DNA of 38,578 nt, from positions 1 through 38,578 of the forward strand of contig MGCF01000048.1 of assembly GCA_001788495.1 (NCBI GenBank). Reading direction: 5' to 3'. This document shows, piece by piece, positions 8,912 to 16,757 of the stretch; within the stretch, counting starts at the first letter, position 1, and every line of letters begins with the position of its first letter. Both the position numbers and the translations under genes were made by a program. The notes below the pieces were generated by a model, which worked only from the letters and a program-made list of their open reading frames with translations, was not told the DNA's origin and did not search any database. The DNA comes from Candidatus Rokubacteria bacterium RIFCSPLOWO2_02_FULL_73_56 (GTDB taxonomy: Bacteria > Methylomirabilota > Methylomirabilia > Rokubacteriales > CSP1-6).

Positions 8912-10585
8912 GTGGCCCGGGACGACCTCGCGATCGCGCGCGCGGTGACCCTCCGGCCGATCCGGGCGATCGCCGAGGGGCTCGGCCTCGGCGACGACGA
9001 CCTGGAGCCGTACGGCGCCCACAAGGCCAAGGTGCGCCTCGAGGCGCTCGAGCGCCTCGGCGCGGCGCCGGACGGCGCGCTCGTGCTCGTGACCGCGATG
9101 ACGCCGACGGCCGCGGGCGAGGGCAAGTCCGTGACGACCGTCGGGCTCGGCGACGCGCTCCGCCGGCTCGGCCGCCGCGCGGTCATCGCGCTCCGTGAGC
9201 CCTCGCTCGGCCCGTGCTTCGGCATGAAGGGCGGCGCCGCCGGCGGCGGCCGCGCCCAGGTGGCGCCGATGGAGGACATCAACCTGCACTTCACCGGCGA
9301 CTTCCACGCGCTCACGGCCGCCCACAACCTGCTCGCGGCGCTCGTGGACAACCACCTCTTCCACGGCAACCGGCTCGGGCTCGACGCGCGCCGGATCGTG
9401 TGGACGCGCGTGCTCGACGTGAACGACCGGGCGCTCCGCCGGGTCGTGCTGGGGCTCGGGGGGCCGGCCGACGGCGTGCCGCGCGAGTCGGGCTTCGAGA
9501 TCACCGCGGCGTCCGAGCTCATGGCGATCCTGTGTCTCGCGCGCGATCTCGCGGACCTCCGGGCGCGCCTGGCGCGCGTCGTCGTCGGCGCGCGGCCGGA
9601 CGGGAGCCCCGTGAGCGCCGGCGACCTGCGGGCCGCGGGCGCCCTGGCCGTGCTCCTGCGGGACGCGCTCAAGCCCAACCTCGTGCAGACGCTCGAGGGC
9701 ACGCCCGCCTTCGTGCACGGCGGCCCGTTCGGCAACATCGCCCACGGCTGCAACAGCCTCGTGGCCACGCGCCTGGCGCTCAAGCTCGGCGAGGTCGTCG
9801 TGACCGAGGCGGGCTTCGCCACCGAGCTCGGCGCCGAGAAGTTCTTCGACATCAAGTGCCGGCTCGGCGGGCTCCGGCCCGCCGCCGCCGTCGTCGTCGC
9901 CACGGTGCGGGCGCTCAAGCTGCACGGGGGCGTCGCCCGGGCGGCGCTCGACCGGGAGAACGTCGCGGCGGTCCGCGCCGGGCTCGCGAACCTCGCCCAG
10001 CACGTCGAGAACGTCGGCCGCTTCGGCGTGCCGGCGGTCGTCGCGCTCAATCACTTCACGGCCGACACCGAGGCGGAGGTGGCGGCCGTGCTCGAGGCGT
10101 GCCGCGCGCTCGGCGTCCCGGCGCGGCTCTCGCGGGTCTGGGAGCGCGGCGGGGAGGGCGGGGCGGAGCTCGCCCGGGCCGTGCTCGATGCGGCGGCGGG
10201 CGGCGGGACGACGTTCCACCCGCTGTACGCGGACGACCTGCCGCTCGCCGCCAAGCTCGAGACGATCGCGACGACGCTCTACGGCGCCGCCGGCGTGGAC
10301 GTGCTGCCGGCGGCGGCCGCCGAGCTCGCGCGGCTCGAGGCGGAGGGCTTCGGCCGCCTGCCGGTGTGCATCGCCAAGACGCAGAGCTCGCTCTCCGACG
10401 ACCCGCGGAAGCTCGGCCGGCCGCGCGGCTTCACGGTCACGGTCCGGGAGGTGCGCCTGGCGGCCGGGGCGGGTTTCGTCGTCGCGTACACGGGCGCCGT
10501 GCTGACGATGCCGGGCCTGCCGCGGACCCCGGCCGCCGAGTCGATGGACCTCGACGAGCAGGGCCGGATCGTCGGGCTCTTCTGA
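8912..10585 (+). CDS. fhs: Formate-tetrahydrofolate ligase
   Basis: 557 aa, the normal family length. It joins formate to tetrahydrofolate with ATP, giving 10-formyl-THF. The ATP loop reads PTAAGEGKSVTTVGLGDAL (usual PTPAGEGKTT) and is followed by REPSLGPCFGMKGGAAGGG and MEDINLHFTGDFHA, both diagnostic. The GTG start at 8912 is 4 nt after the formate dehydrogenase stop and there is no Shine-Dalgarno, so it is probably translated by coupling. Neighbours suggest formate made from CO2, or formate from outside, enters the folate one-carbon pool here. Other steps of the pathway (FolD, MTHFR) are not in the window. Hairpins follow at 10589-10658. Confidence 0.96.
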   Translation: MARDDLAIARAVTLRPIRAIAEGLGLGDDDLEPYGAHKAKVRLEALERLGAAPDGALVLVTAMTPTAAGEGKSVTTVGLGDALRRLGRRAVIALREPSLGPCFGMKGGAAGGGRAQVAPMEDINLHFTGDFHALTAAHNLLAALVDNHLFHGNRLGLDARRIVWTRVLDVNDRALRRVVLGLGGPADGVPRESGFEITAASELMAILCLARDLADLRARLARVVVGARPDGSPVSAGDLRAAGALAVLLRDALKPNLVQTLEGTPAFVHGGPFGNIAHGCNSLVATRLALKLGEVVVTEAGFATELGAEKFFDIKCRLGGLRPAAAVVVATVRALKLHGGVARAALDRENVAAVRAGLANLAQHVENVGRFGVPAVVALNHFTADTEAEVAAVLEACRALGVPARLSRVWERGGEGGAELARAVLDAAAGGGTTFHPLYADDLPLAAKLETIATTLYGAAGVDVLPAAAAELARLEAEGFGRLPVCIAKTQSSLSDDPRKLGRPRGFTVTVREVRLAAGAGFVVAYTGAVLTMPGLPRTPAAESMDLDEQGRIVGLF

Positions 10586-10588
10586 GAA

Positions 10589-10616
10589 CATGGGGGGCCT
10601 CGACGGGCCCCCCATG
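10589..10616 (+). terminator. Hairpin after formate-THF ligase
   Basis: A perfect 11-bp stem (CATGGGGGGCC / GGCCCCCCATG) with a 6-nt loop starts 3 nt after the fhs stop. There is no U-tract, so either intrinsic termination without U's or mRNA 3'-end protection is possible. Confidence 0.6.
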
Positions 10617-10629
10617 CCCCCCGACGCTC

Positions 10630-10658
10630 GGAGCGCCGCGGCGAAGCCGTGGCGCTCC
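10630..10658. terminator. Second strong hairpin in the convergent fhs/MFS gap
   Basis: GGAGCGCC-G-CGGC, loop GAA, GCCG-T-GGCGCTCC: a 13-bp stem with one G-U pair. It lies between the two convergent genes and could serve both. A further GGGGGC/GCCCCC dyad follows near 10694-10712, nearer the MFS end. The gap 10586-10760 holds no plausible gene. Confidence 0.5.
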
Positions 10659-10667
10659 TCGACCAGG

Positions 10668-10689
10668 CGATTCGTTCACGCCCTCTGAG
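10668..10689. repeat. 22-nt dispersed repeat, copy 1 (CGATTCGTTCACG..CTCTGAG)
   Basis: CGATTCGTTCACG, two variable bases, then CTCTGAG. The same arrangement in the same orientation occurs at 33784-33805, with 20 of 22 positions identical. Here it lies in the gap downstream of the minus-strand MFS gene; at the other site it overlaps the end of a minus-strand gene. Confidence 0.6.
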
Positions 10690-10760
10690 TCCATGGGGGC
10701 TCCGGGCGCCCCCGGCCCGGTCGCGCCATCGCCGGGCGCGCGCAATGCGCGCTGATCCGA

Positions 10761-12044
10761 CTAGCCCGGCGCGGCGCCCGCTCCGGCGGCCCGTGCGCGC
10801 CCGGCCGGCGGCACGCGCTCGAGGCCCCACGCGCACCAGGTCGCGACCAGGCCGCCGAGCCCGAGCGTCGAAAACGCCCAGCCCCAGACGGTGGGCGTCA
10901 GGTCGGGCGGGTTCGTGAGGTCGAGCACCGCCCCGAACGCGAGCGGCGCGAGCGCGCCCGCGCCGAAGCCCACCAGCGAGCGGAGCGCGAGCGCCGAGCC
11001 GAGGTACGCCGGATGCACCGCCTCGGTCAGCGCCGTCGAGAGCACGGGGGAGTCGCCGAGCGCCGTGAAGCCGTAGAGCGCGCCGACGGCGACGACCACG
11101 GCGGCGGGCCACGCGACCAGCCAGCCGAACGCGAAGGAGCACGCGGTGCTCACCGCGGCGAGCCCGAGCAGGACCGCCCGGCGTCCCAGCCGGTCCGAGA
11201 GCCCGCCCATGGACGACGAGGCGACGAGCCCCATCAGGTGGAAGCCGGCGGCGAGGTAGGCGCCGAGCTCCACGGCCCGCAGCGCGGCCGATCCCGACAC
11301 GCGGAAACTTGCCGTCAGGAACGCCGGGATCCAGGACCACATGCCGAGCAGCTCGAAGCTGTGGGCCGTGTAGCCGGCGATCAGCCGCATTGCCCGGGCG
11401 TTGCCCAGCACCTCCGTGCCGAACCGGACGCCCGCGCGGCGGGCGTGCACGACGTTCGGCGTCCCGCGCAGGGTCGGCCATGCGAGCGCGGCGCCGGCGA
11501 GCGGCCCGCCCGCCGCCGCCAGGAACGCCAGCGGGTAGCCGCCGCGCGGCAGTGCCAGGCCGGTGACGACGAGCGACAGCGCGTAGCCGAGCGAGGAGCT
11601 CGCGATGAGCCAGCCGACGGCGCGCCCGCGGCGCTCGGACGGGTAGCGGTCGGCGAGCAGCATGATCGCGGTCGTGTACGTGCCGCCCTGCGAGACCGCG
11701 ACCAGCGTCCAGAGCGCGACGCCGGAGGCGTACGAGCGGGCGCCCGCCGCGAACGCGAGCGCCGCGAGGGCCGAGAGGGCGCTCGAGCCGAGGAAGACCC
11801 GGCGCGCCCCGACGCGGTCCGCGAGCCACGAGAAGAACAGCAGCGAGAACGCGTAGCCGAGCTGGAAGGCGGTCGAGATCGAGCCGGCCGCGGTCGCGGA
11901 CATCGCCCACTCGCCGCGGAGGACCGGCAGGCACGCGGCGTACGTCATGAAGATGGACGTCATGAGCGTGCGCGAGAGGCAGAGCGACGTGAGCCAGCCG
12001 TCACCGCTCGGATCGCGGGGCATGGAGTCGACCGCGCCCATCAT
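10761..12044 (-). CDS. MFS transporter, substrate unknown
   Basis: About 427 aa with some twelve hydrophobic segments, typical of the major facilitator superfamily. The loop after TM2 reads SWLADRVGARRVFL and the second half has GGLSDRLGRRAVLL, both versions of MFS motif A. An AVS-QGGTYTT segment and a second-half duplication fit the fold. It would move a small solute across the inner membrane using an ion gradient. The start at 12044 (or ATG 12041, or ATG 12023) is chosen because the reading before it is low-quality sequence of the intergenic region; none has a clear Shine-Dalgarno. It stands alone, converging with fhs and diverging from the DksA-like gene, so the neighbours do not reveal the substrate. 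Confidence 0.88.
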   Translation of the reverse strand: MMGAVDSMPRDPSGDGWLTSLCLSRTLMTSIFMTYAACLPVLRGEWAMSATAAGSISTAFQLGYAFSLLFFSWLADRVGARRVFLGSSALSALAALAFAAGARSYASGVALWTLVAVSQGGTYTTAIMLLADRYPSERRGRAVGWLIASSSLGYALSLVVTGLALPRGGYPLAFLAAAGGPLAGAALAWPTLRGTPNVVHARRAGVRFGTEVLGNARAMRLIAGYTAHSFELLGMWSWIPAFLTASFRVSGSAALRAVELGAYLAAGFHLMGLVASSSMGGLSDRLGRRAVLLGLAAVSTACSFAFGWLVAWPAAVVVAVGALYGFTALGDSPVLSTALTEAVHPAYLGSALALRSLVGFGAGALAPLAFGAVLDLTNPPDLTPTVWGWAFSTLGLGGLVATWCAWGLERVPPAGRARAAGAGAAPG

Positions 12045-12356
12045 TTCACGCCACGCCGTAGCCGGCAACCCGGGGAGCACTGTCGACCAACGCGGGGGCG
12101 GCCCCCGGCTCGCTCTAGCTGCGCACCACCCGAGGTCGCGCTCTGGCTGGCTGAAGCTGAGCCAGCCATATGGACGGAAATGCCCCACCAGACATACCAG
12201 AAGTGTCACTTTCCGGGCATTCTGCCCGCCAGAGCGCCCAGCCACCAGAGGTCTGACCGTAGCGATTTCAATGAATTAATTGCCCCCAGGGGCCGTCTGA
12301 AGCTCGGCACAGGGGTTGCATGCCCCTGGGCGGCAGAAGAACCCGGGAGGGGTTAC
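12045..12356. promoter_or_regulatory. 312-nt divergent intergenic region, rich in dyads
   Basis: No gene is seen here. Base composition is less GC-rich than the surroundings in places. It holds several inverted repeats: TGGCTGGCT/AGCCAGCCA (12144-12168, 7-nt loop), the 11-bp palindrome AAGTGTCACTT (12201-12211), CGGGCA-TTC-TGCCCG (12214-12228), GCCCC-CA-GGGGC (12282-12293) and CAGGGG/CCCCTG (12310-12328, 7-nt loop). The last two lie just before the DksA-like gene and share a CCCC(A/T)GGG core. They could be operators or leader structures. No standard -35/-10 pair could be fixed. Confidence 0.5.
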
Positions 12357-12755
12357 ATGGACATCAGGAAGCGGCTCGAGAACGACCTGAACACGGCAGT
12401 CAGCCGGCTCCGCCAGATGGGCGGCGCCGTGGCGGTTGAGGAGCTGCCCGGGGCGATCGGCGACAACTCGCCGTTCGCCGACGAGGTGGACGGGATCCAG
12501 GCCTGCGGGGACCGCGAGATCGGGTTCGCGACGCGCGAGCTCCTGGTCGAGCGCGTCAACCGGCTCTCCGCGGCGCTCGAGCGCCTCAACGACGGCGAGT
12601 ACGGCATCTGCGTGGAGTGCGAGGAGCCCATCTCCCCGGCGCGCCTGCGCGCGATGCCCGAGGTCCAGACCTGCGTGCGCTGCCAGGACCGGATCGAGCG
12701 GCTCGGGCGCCAGTTCGAGCCGGTCGGGGTCGACGCACTCGGCGACGACGACTGA
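12357..12755 (+). CDS. DksA/TraR-family C4 zinc-finger protein
   Basis: 132 aa: an N-terminal helical part (coiled-coil-like, about 1-90) and a C4 zinc finger near the C-terminus (GICVECEEPI...TCVRCQDRIE, spacing C-x2-C-x17-C-x2-C). Proteins of this family bind RNA polymerase through the secondary channel and alter promoter response, often with ppGpp. The helical tip reads DNSPFADEVD, so acidic residues are present, though the exact DksA tip is not conserved. The start has GGGAGGGG about 6 nt upstream. A perfect intrinsic terminator follows at once, so it is a single-gene transcript. It could be a general stress or starvation regulator; its targets are unknown. Confidence 0.88.
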   Translation: MDIRKRLENDLNTAVSRLRQMGGAVAVEELPGAIGDNSPFADEVDGIQACGDREIGFATRELLVERVNRLSAALERLNDGEYGICVECEEPISPARLRAMPEVQTCVRCQDRIERLGRQFEPVGVDALGDDD

Positions 12756-12783
12756 CGCCGCGCCCACCAGCGCGGCGACCCGC

Positions 12784-12815
12784 GGGGCCGGACACCTCCG
12801 GCCCCGTGTTTTTGT
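12784..12815 (+). terminator. Rho-independent terminator of the DksA-like gene
   Basis: GGGGCCGG, 6-nt loop, CCGGCCCC, then GTGTTTTTGT: an 8-bp all-GC stem with a U-rich tail. It is the clearest intrinsic terminator in the window. The -10 box of the next gene begins 2 nt after it. Confidence 0.93.
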
Positions 12816-12816
12816 G

Positions 12817-12822
12817 TAGGCT
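12817..12822 (+). promoter_or_regulatory. -10 box (TAGGCT) 6 nt before the PlsC GTG
   Basis: TAGGCT sits between the terminator U-tract and the GTG at 12829. There is no Shine-Dalgarno. Initiation 6-7 nt downstream would fall on the start codon, giving a leaderless mRNA. Confidence 0.4.
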
Positions 12823-12828
12823 AGGGGC

Positions 12829-13476
12829 GTGCGCACGCCCGTCCTCGACGCGGTCCGGCCCGCCGTCCACGCGCTGGGCCGGGCCTGGCTCGGCCTCGAC
12901 CTGGTGGGGGTCGAGCACATCCCGCCGAGCGGCCCGCTGATCGTCACGCCCAACCACCAGACCTACGCGGATCCGCCCCTGGTCACGATCCCGATCCGCC
13001 GGCGTGTCTATTACATGGCCTGGAACCGGCTCTTCGACGTGCCAGGGCTCGCCTGGATGATCCGGCGCCTGCGGGCGTTCCCCGTCGAGATCGAGTCGAG
13101 CGACGCGCGGGCGACGCGGGAGGCGGTCCGGCTGCTCCAGGCGGGCCACGTGCTGATGATCTTCCCCGAGGGCGAGCGCAGCCGCGACGGCGCGATCGGA
13201 CGCTTCAAGCCGGGGGCCTTCCGCCTGGCGGCGTCGCTCGGCGTGCCCGTGCTCCCGGTGACGATCCGCGGCGGCCACGAGTCGTGGCCGCCGGGTCGGA
13301 TGCTGCCGCGCGCCGGGCGGGTCACGATCACCTACCACCGCCCGCTGCAGCCGGCTGCCGGCGTCGAGCCGCGCCAGGCTGCACGCGAGCTCTCCGAGCG
13401 CGCGTGGACCGTCATCCGGAGCGCGCTCGAGCAGCCGCTCGCACAGACGCGGGCGCTCCGGTCCCCGGGCCGCTAG
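12829..13476 (+). CDS. plsC: 1-acyl-sn-glycerol-3-phosphate acyltransferase (PlsC/LPLAT family)
   Basis: 215 aa. It carries the acyltransferase motifs in order: NHQTYADPP (H-x4-D catalytic pair), a basic segment, FPEGERSRDG (block III) and LPVTIRGG (block IV). The family acylates lysophosphatidic acid or related lysophospholipids at the inner face of the membrane, during phospholipid synthesis. Its short length is normal for soluble-looking bacterial PlsC-like proteins. The GTG start is chosen because it immediately follows the putative -10 box and starts a good reading frame before VGVEHIPPSGPLIV. It follows the DksA-like terminator, so it is transcribed separately. Substrate specificity is not readable; a hopanoid or lipid-A type acyltransferase is a lesser possibility. 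Confidence 0.88.
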   Translation: MRTPVLDAVRPAVHALGRAWLGLDLVGVEHIPPSGPLIVTPNHQTYADPPLVTIPIRRRVYYMAWNRLFDVPGLAWMIRRLRAFPVEIESSDARATREAVRLLQAGHVLMIFPEGERSRDGAIGRFKPGAFRLAASLGVPVLPVTIRGGHESWPPGRMLPRAGRVTITYHRPLQPAAGVEPRQAARELSERAWTVIRSALEQPLAQTRALRSPGR

Positions 13477-13587
13477 CCCGGCGCGTGCGCGGGATCGGGC
13501 CGTCCTGGCCGCGGCCCTCGCCGCGGACGACGAGCGTCGGCACGCGCGGTGGCGGCATGGGCTCGACCGTGTCACACTCGGGCCGGC

Positions 13588-14373
13588 GTGAAGAGCACCC
13601 TCGCTCGGCTCGGCGCCCGCATCGTTGCCTGCCGCGCGTGCCCACGGCTCGTCGCCCACCGCGAGGCGAGCGCGGCGGCGCCGCCGCGCCGGTACCGCGG
13701 CGAGCGCTACTGGGCGCGGCCGCTCCCCGGCTTCGGCGACCCGCGCGCGCGCCTGCTGCTCGTCGGGCTCGCGCCCGCGGCCCACGGCGGCAACCGCACG
13801 GGGCGGATGTTCACGGGCGACCGGAGCGGCGACTGGCTCTTCGACGCGCTGCACCACGCGGGCTTCGCCAACCAGCCGACCTCGCGGCACCGCGCCGACG
13901 GCCTCCGCCTGCGGGACGCCTGGATCACGGCGACGATCCGCTGCGCGCCGCCGGCCAACCGGCCGACGCGGGCCGAGCTGGCGGCGTGCGAGCCCTACCT
14001 CCTCGAGGAGCTGCGACTGCTCCGGCGCGTACGCGTCGTGGTCGGGCTCGGCCGGATCGGCTGGCAGGCGTATCTCCGCGCGCGCCGGGCGCTCGGGCGG
14101 CCGCGGCCCTCCCGCGCGCCCGCGTTCGCCCACGGCGCGCCGACGACCTTCCCCGACCGCGTGACGCTGATCGCCTCGTACCACCCGAGCCAGCAGAACA
14201 CGTTCACCGGCAAGCTGACGCGCCCGATGCTGCGCGGCGTGTTCAGGAAGGCGCGTCGGCTGCTGGACCGGCAGCCCCGTTCGCGGGTCGGGAGCGGCGG
14301 TCGCTCCCCCCGACGTCGCGTCGCCGTCAGTCGACCAGGTCGGAGGGCAGGCGCGGGCGCTCGGCGACGGTGA
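13588..14373 (+). CDS. Family 5 uracil-DNA glycosylase (UdgB-like)
   Basis: 261 aa. It removes uracil and other deaminated bases from DNA. Motif A is GLAPAAHGGNRTGRMFTGD and motif B is SYHPSQQNTFTGKL, both diagnostic of family 5, which lacks the catalytic Asp or Asn of other families. Four cysteines (Cys15, Cys18 in CRACPRL; Cys119 in RCAPP; Cys134) match the [4Fe-4S] site. The GTG at 13588 is preferred over the ATG at 13549 because conserved sequence begins right after it. The last 30 or so residues are low-complexity and read through a hairpin repeat (14291-14311) into the 3' end of the convergent protease gene, so the original C-terminus may have been nearer 14280. Family identification is firm. 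Confidence 0.93.
   Translation: MKSTLARLGARIVACRACPRLVAHREASAAAPPRRYRGERYWARPLPGFGDPRARLLLVGLAPAAHGGNRTGRMFTGDRSGDWLFDALHHAGFANQPTSRHRADGLRLRDAWITATIRCAPPANRPTRAELAACEPYLLEELRLLRRVRVVVGLGRIGWQAYLRARRALGRPRPSRAPAFAHGAPTTFPDRVTLIASYHPSQQNTFTGKLTRPMLRGVFRKARRLLDRQPRSRVGSGGRSPRRRVAVSRPGRRAGAGARRR
14291..14311. repeat. Dispersed hairpin repeat, copy 1 (GGAGCG-GCGGT-CGCTCC + C run)
   Basis: A 21-nt sequence with a 6-bp stem (GGAGCG/CGCTCC, 14291-14307) and a C-run. The same 21 nt occurs as its reverse complement at 33689-33709, and similarity continues for about 20 nt beside it. Both copies lie at convergent gene ends, next to stop codons. Confidence 0.7.
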
Positions 14374-15370
14374 GCGTGAGCTCGCGCGTGTGCCCCTCGC
14401 GCACGAGCGTGATGCGCACGCGCTGGCCGGGGCGGAGCGTCTTGAGCCGGTCCAGGTAATCCTGGTGGGTCCGGATCGGGACGCTCTGGATCGTGGTGAG
14501 GATGTCGCCGCCCAGCAGGTACTCCTCGCCCTGGACGACGACCGACAGGCTGCCCCCGCGCACCCCCGCGCGCTCGGCGGGGCTGCCGTCGTACACGACC
14601 TCGACCAGGTAGCCCGGCGGCAGCGGCAGCCTCAACAGCGCGCCCAGGCGCGCGTCCACCTCGCGCCCCTGGATGCCGAGCCACGGGCGCACGACGCGCC
14701 CGACCTCGCGCAGGTCGCGCAGCACGGCCTTCGCCGCGTTGATCGGCACCGCGAAGCCGATGCCCTGGGCGTCCTCGGAGATGAACGTGTTGATGCCGAC
14801 GACGCTGCCGCACCGGTCCACGAGCGGCCCGCCGGAGTTCCCCGGGTTGATCGGCGCGTCGGTCTGGATCATCGGCTGCTCGGCCACGCCGGGCAGCAGC
14901 CGGTTGAGCCCGCTCACGATCCCGCGCGTCATCGTGTGGTCGAGGCCGATCGGGTTGCCGATGGCCACGACCTCGTCGCCCACGCGCAGCGCCGCGGAGT
15001 CGCCGAGGCGCGCCGCGGGCAGGGGCGCCGCGGCCTCGAGGCGGACGAGCGCCAGGTCGAGCACCGTGTCCATCCCGACGAGCCGCGCGGGTGCCTTGAC
15101 GCCGGAGTCGAACGTGACCAGGAGCGAGGCGGCGCCGTCCACGACGTGCGCGTTGGTGAGCACCTGGCCGTCGCGCTCGATCACGAAGCCGGAGCCCACG
15201 ATCGTCTCGAAGCGGCGCTGGGGCCGCGCCTTGTTGATCTTCGTCGCCTGGATCGAGACCACCGCGGGCGCGACGCGGGCGAAGATCGCCGCGAACGGCT
15301 CGGCGCACGGTGCCCCGACGGCCGCCGCGGGCCACGCGAGGAGCAGGAGGAGGGCGAGCCGGAGCCGCAC
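14327..15370 (-). CDS. HtrA/DegP-like serine protease with one PDZ domain
   Basis: 347 aa. Signal peptide (LRLALLLLLAWPAAAVGAPC), then a trypsin-like domain with the triad His75 (NAHVVD), Asp105 (DTVLDLALV) and Ser179 (NPGNSGGPL), then one PDZ domain (about 245-335, with a GSPAERAGVRGG segment). It should act in the periplasm as a protein quality-control protease. A Cys right after the hydrophobic stretch might allow lipidation, but no clean lipobox is seen. The GTG start at 15370 gives the signal peptide; a TATGAT box ends 6 nt before it with no Shine-Dalgarno. It diverges from the M16 peptidase block, and the two promoters are about 50 bp apart. Its 3' end overlaps the UDG reading frame. 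Confidence 0.93.
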   Translation of the reverse strand: MRLRLALLLLLAWPAAAVGAPCAEPFAAIFARVAPAVVSIQATKINKARPQRRFETIVGSGFVIERDGQVLTNAHVVDGAASLLVTFDSGVKAPARLVGMDTVLDLALVRLEAAAPLPAARLGDSAALRVGDEVVAIGNPIGLDHTMTRGIVSGLNRLLPGVAEQPMIQTDAPINPGNSGGPLVDRCGSVVGINTFISEDAQGIGFAVPINAAKAVLRDLREVGRVVRPWLGIQGREVDARLGALLRLPLPPGYLVEVVYDGSPAERAGVRGGSLSVVVQGEEYLLGGDILTTIQSVPIRTHQDYLDRLKTLRPGQRVRITLVREGHTRELTLTVAERPRLPSDLVD

Positions 15371-15376
15371 GTCCCG

Positions 15377-15382
15377 ATCATA
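15377..15382 (-). promoter_or_regulatory. -10 box (TATGAT) 6 nt before the HtrA-like GTG
   Basis: On the minus strand TATGAT is followed by CGGGAC and then GTG. No Shine-Dalgarno is present, so the mRNA is probably leaderless. An alternative reading upstream is low-complexity. Confidence 0.55.
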
Positions 15383-15430
15383 CACCACCGCCCGGGGGCT
15401 TCCGGCGCGGGCCCGGCGTCGCGCGCGGGC

Positions 15431-15436
15431 TATAAT
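15431..15436 (+). promoter_or_regulatory. -10 box (TATAAT) 7 nt before the M16 peptidase ATG
   Basis: A perfect TATAAT, then GACGGCG, then ATG at 15444. An in-frame ATG at 15435 lies inside the box itself and so is unlikely as a start. The spacing puts the transcript start at or next to the start codon. Confidence 0.65.
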
Positions 15437-15443
15437 GACGGCG

Positions 15444-16757
15444 ATGCGCACCGTCCGCACGCTCGCGCTCCTGCTGCCGCTCCTGCTCCTGCCCGCCACG
15501 GCGGCGCGGGCGGGGGACGGGGTCCTCGCCGCGACGCTCGACAACGGCCTGCGCGTGCTCCTCCTCGAGGACCACCGGAGCCCGATCGTCTCGTTCCAGG
15601 TGTGGTACCGCGTGGGCTCGCGCAACGAGGCGCGTGGCGCGACAGGGATCGCGCACCTCCTCGAGCACATGATGTTCAAGGGCACGCCGGCCCACGGGCC
15701 CCGGCAGTTCGCCCGCATCGTCGAGCAGAACGGCGGCCACGACAACGCGTTCACGTCACAGGACGTCACCGCGTACTACGTGGACATCGCCGCCGACCGG
15801 ATCGACCTCGTGCTCGAGCTCGAGGCCGACCGGATGCACAATCTCCTGCTCGACCCCAAGGACATCGACTCCGAGCGCCAGGTGGTGATCGAGGAGCGCC
15901 GGACGCGGACCGAGGACGACCCGGGGGGCTTCCTCGGCGAGGAGGTCGGCTCGATCGCGTTCAAGGCGCACCCCTATGGCTATCCGATCATCGGGTGGGT
16001 GGAGGACCTCAAGCGGATCACGCCCGCCGAGATCCGGGCCTTCTACCGGGCGTACTACGTGCCGAACAACGCGATCGTCGTCGCGGTCGGCGACTTCCAC
16101 GCGCCGGAGCTGCTCGAGAAGATCACGCGGCGGTTCGGCCCGATCCCGCGCGGGCCCGCGCCGCCGCCGGTGCTGGCCGTCGAGCCGCCGCAGAACGGCG
16201 AGCGGCGGGTCGTCGTCCGGAAACAGGCCCAGCTGCCGATCGTCTACCTCGCCTGGCACGCGCCGAACCAGCGCTCGGCGGACGCGCCGGCGCTCGAGGT
16301 GCTCTCGACGGTCCTCTCGGGCGGCCGGGCCTCGCGCCTGTACCGCCACCTCATCTACGAGCGTCAGCTCGCGCTCGAGGCCGGCGGTGACTACAACTAC
16401 TTCTCGCTCGACCCGAACCTCTTCTGGTTCTGGGCGACCCCGATGCCGGGGAAGACGCCCGAGGAGCTCGAGCGCGCGCTGCTCGCCGAGATGGACCGGC
16501 TCAAGACGGAGCCGGTGCGCGACGAGGAGCTCGACCGGGCGAAGAACCAGACCGAGGCCTCGTTCGTGTTCCAGGCGGACTCCGTGCACCGCCGCGCGTC
16601 GCTGCTGGCGCGCTTCGAGCTGATCGGCGACCACGCGCTCATGGACTCGTTCGTCGGCCGGATCCGTACCGTGACCGCGGCGGACCTGATGCGCGTGGCG
16701 CGCACCTGGTTCCCGCCGGACCGGAAGACCGTCGGCGTCCTCCTGCCCACGCCCTGA
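15444..16757 (+). CDS. M16 family zinc metallopeptidase, catalytically complete
   Basis: 437 aa with a signal peptide (LALLLPLLLLPATAARA). The inverted zinc motif HLLEH (His71, Glu74, His75) is followed 76 residues on by Glu151 in VVIEERR, the normal pitrilysin HxxEH...E set. The C-terminal half has the family's inactive-lobe features, including GGRASRLYRHLI. It should cleave peptides in the periplasm or at the outer face. The stop overlaps the HlyD start by one base (TGATG at 16755-16759). A second M16 protein without the zinc motif lies three genes on, so the pair may form the two-subunit enzyme seen in other M16B members, such as the paired active and inactive chains of mitochondrial processing peptidase. 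Confidence 0.94.
   Translation: MRTVRTLALLLPLLLLPATAARAGDGVLAATLDNGLRVLLLEDHRSPIVSFQVWYRVGSRNEARGATGIAHLLEHMMFKGTPAHGPRQFARIVEQNGGHDNAFTSQDVTAYYVDIAADRIDLVLELEADRMHNLLLDPKDIDSERQVVIEERRTRTEDDPGGFLGEEVGSIAFKAHPYGYPIIGWVEDLKRITPAEIRAFYRAYYVPNNAIVVAVGDFHAPELLEKITRRFGPIPRGPAPPPVLAVEPPQNGERRVVVRKQAQLPIVYLAWHAPNQRSADAPALEVLSTVLSGGRASRLYRHLIYERQLALEAGGDYNYFSLDPNLFWFWATPMPGKTPEELERALLAEMDRLKTEPVRDEELDRAKNQTEASFVFQADSVHRRASLLARFELIGDHALMDSFVGRIRTVTAADLMRVARTWFPPDRKTVGVLLPTP

Noticed and set aside
5383-10050. Very long minus-strand open frame opposite the formate dehydrogenase genes
   Set aside because: Low-complexity composition and no motif; stop-free frames opposite genes are normal at this GC content.
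15435-15437. ATG inside the TATAAT box as the M16 start
   Set aside because: It lies within the -10 hexamer; ATG 15444 gives the signal peptide directly. The ATGs at 20031 and 29078 were rejected for the same reason.
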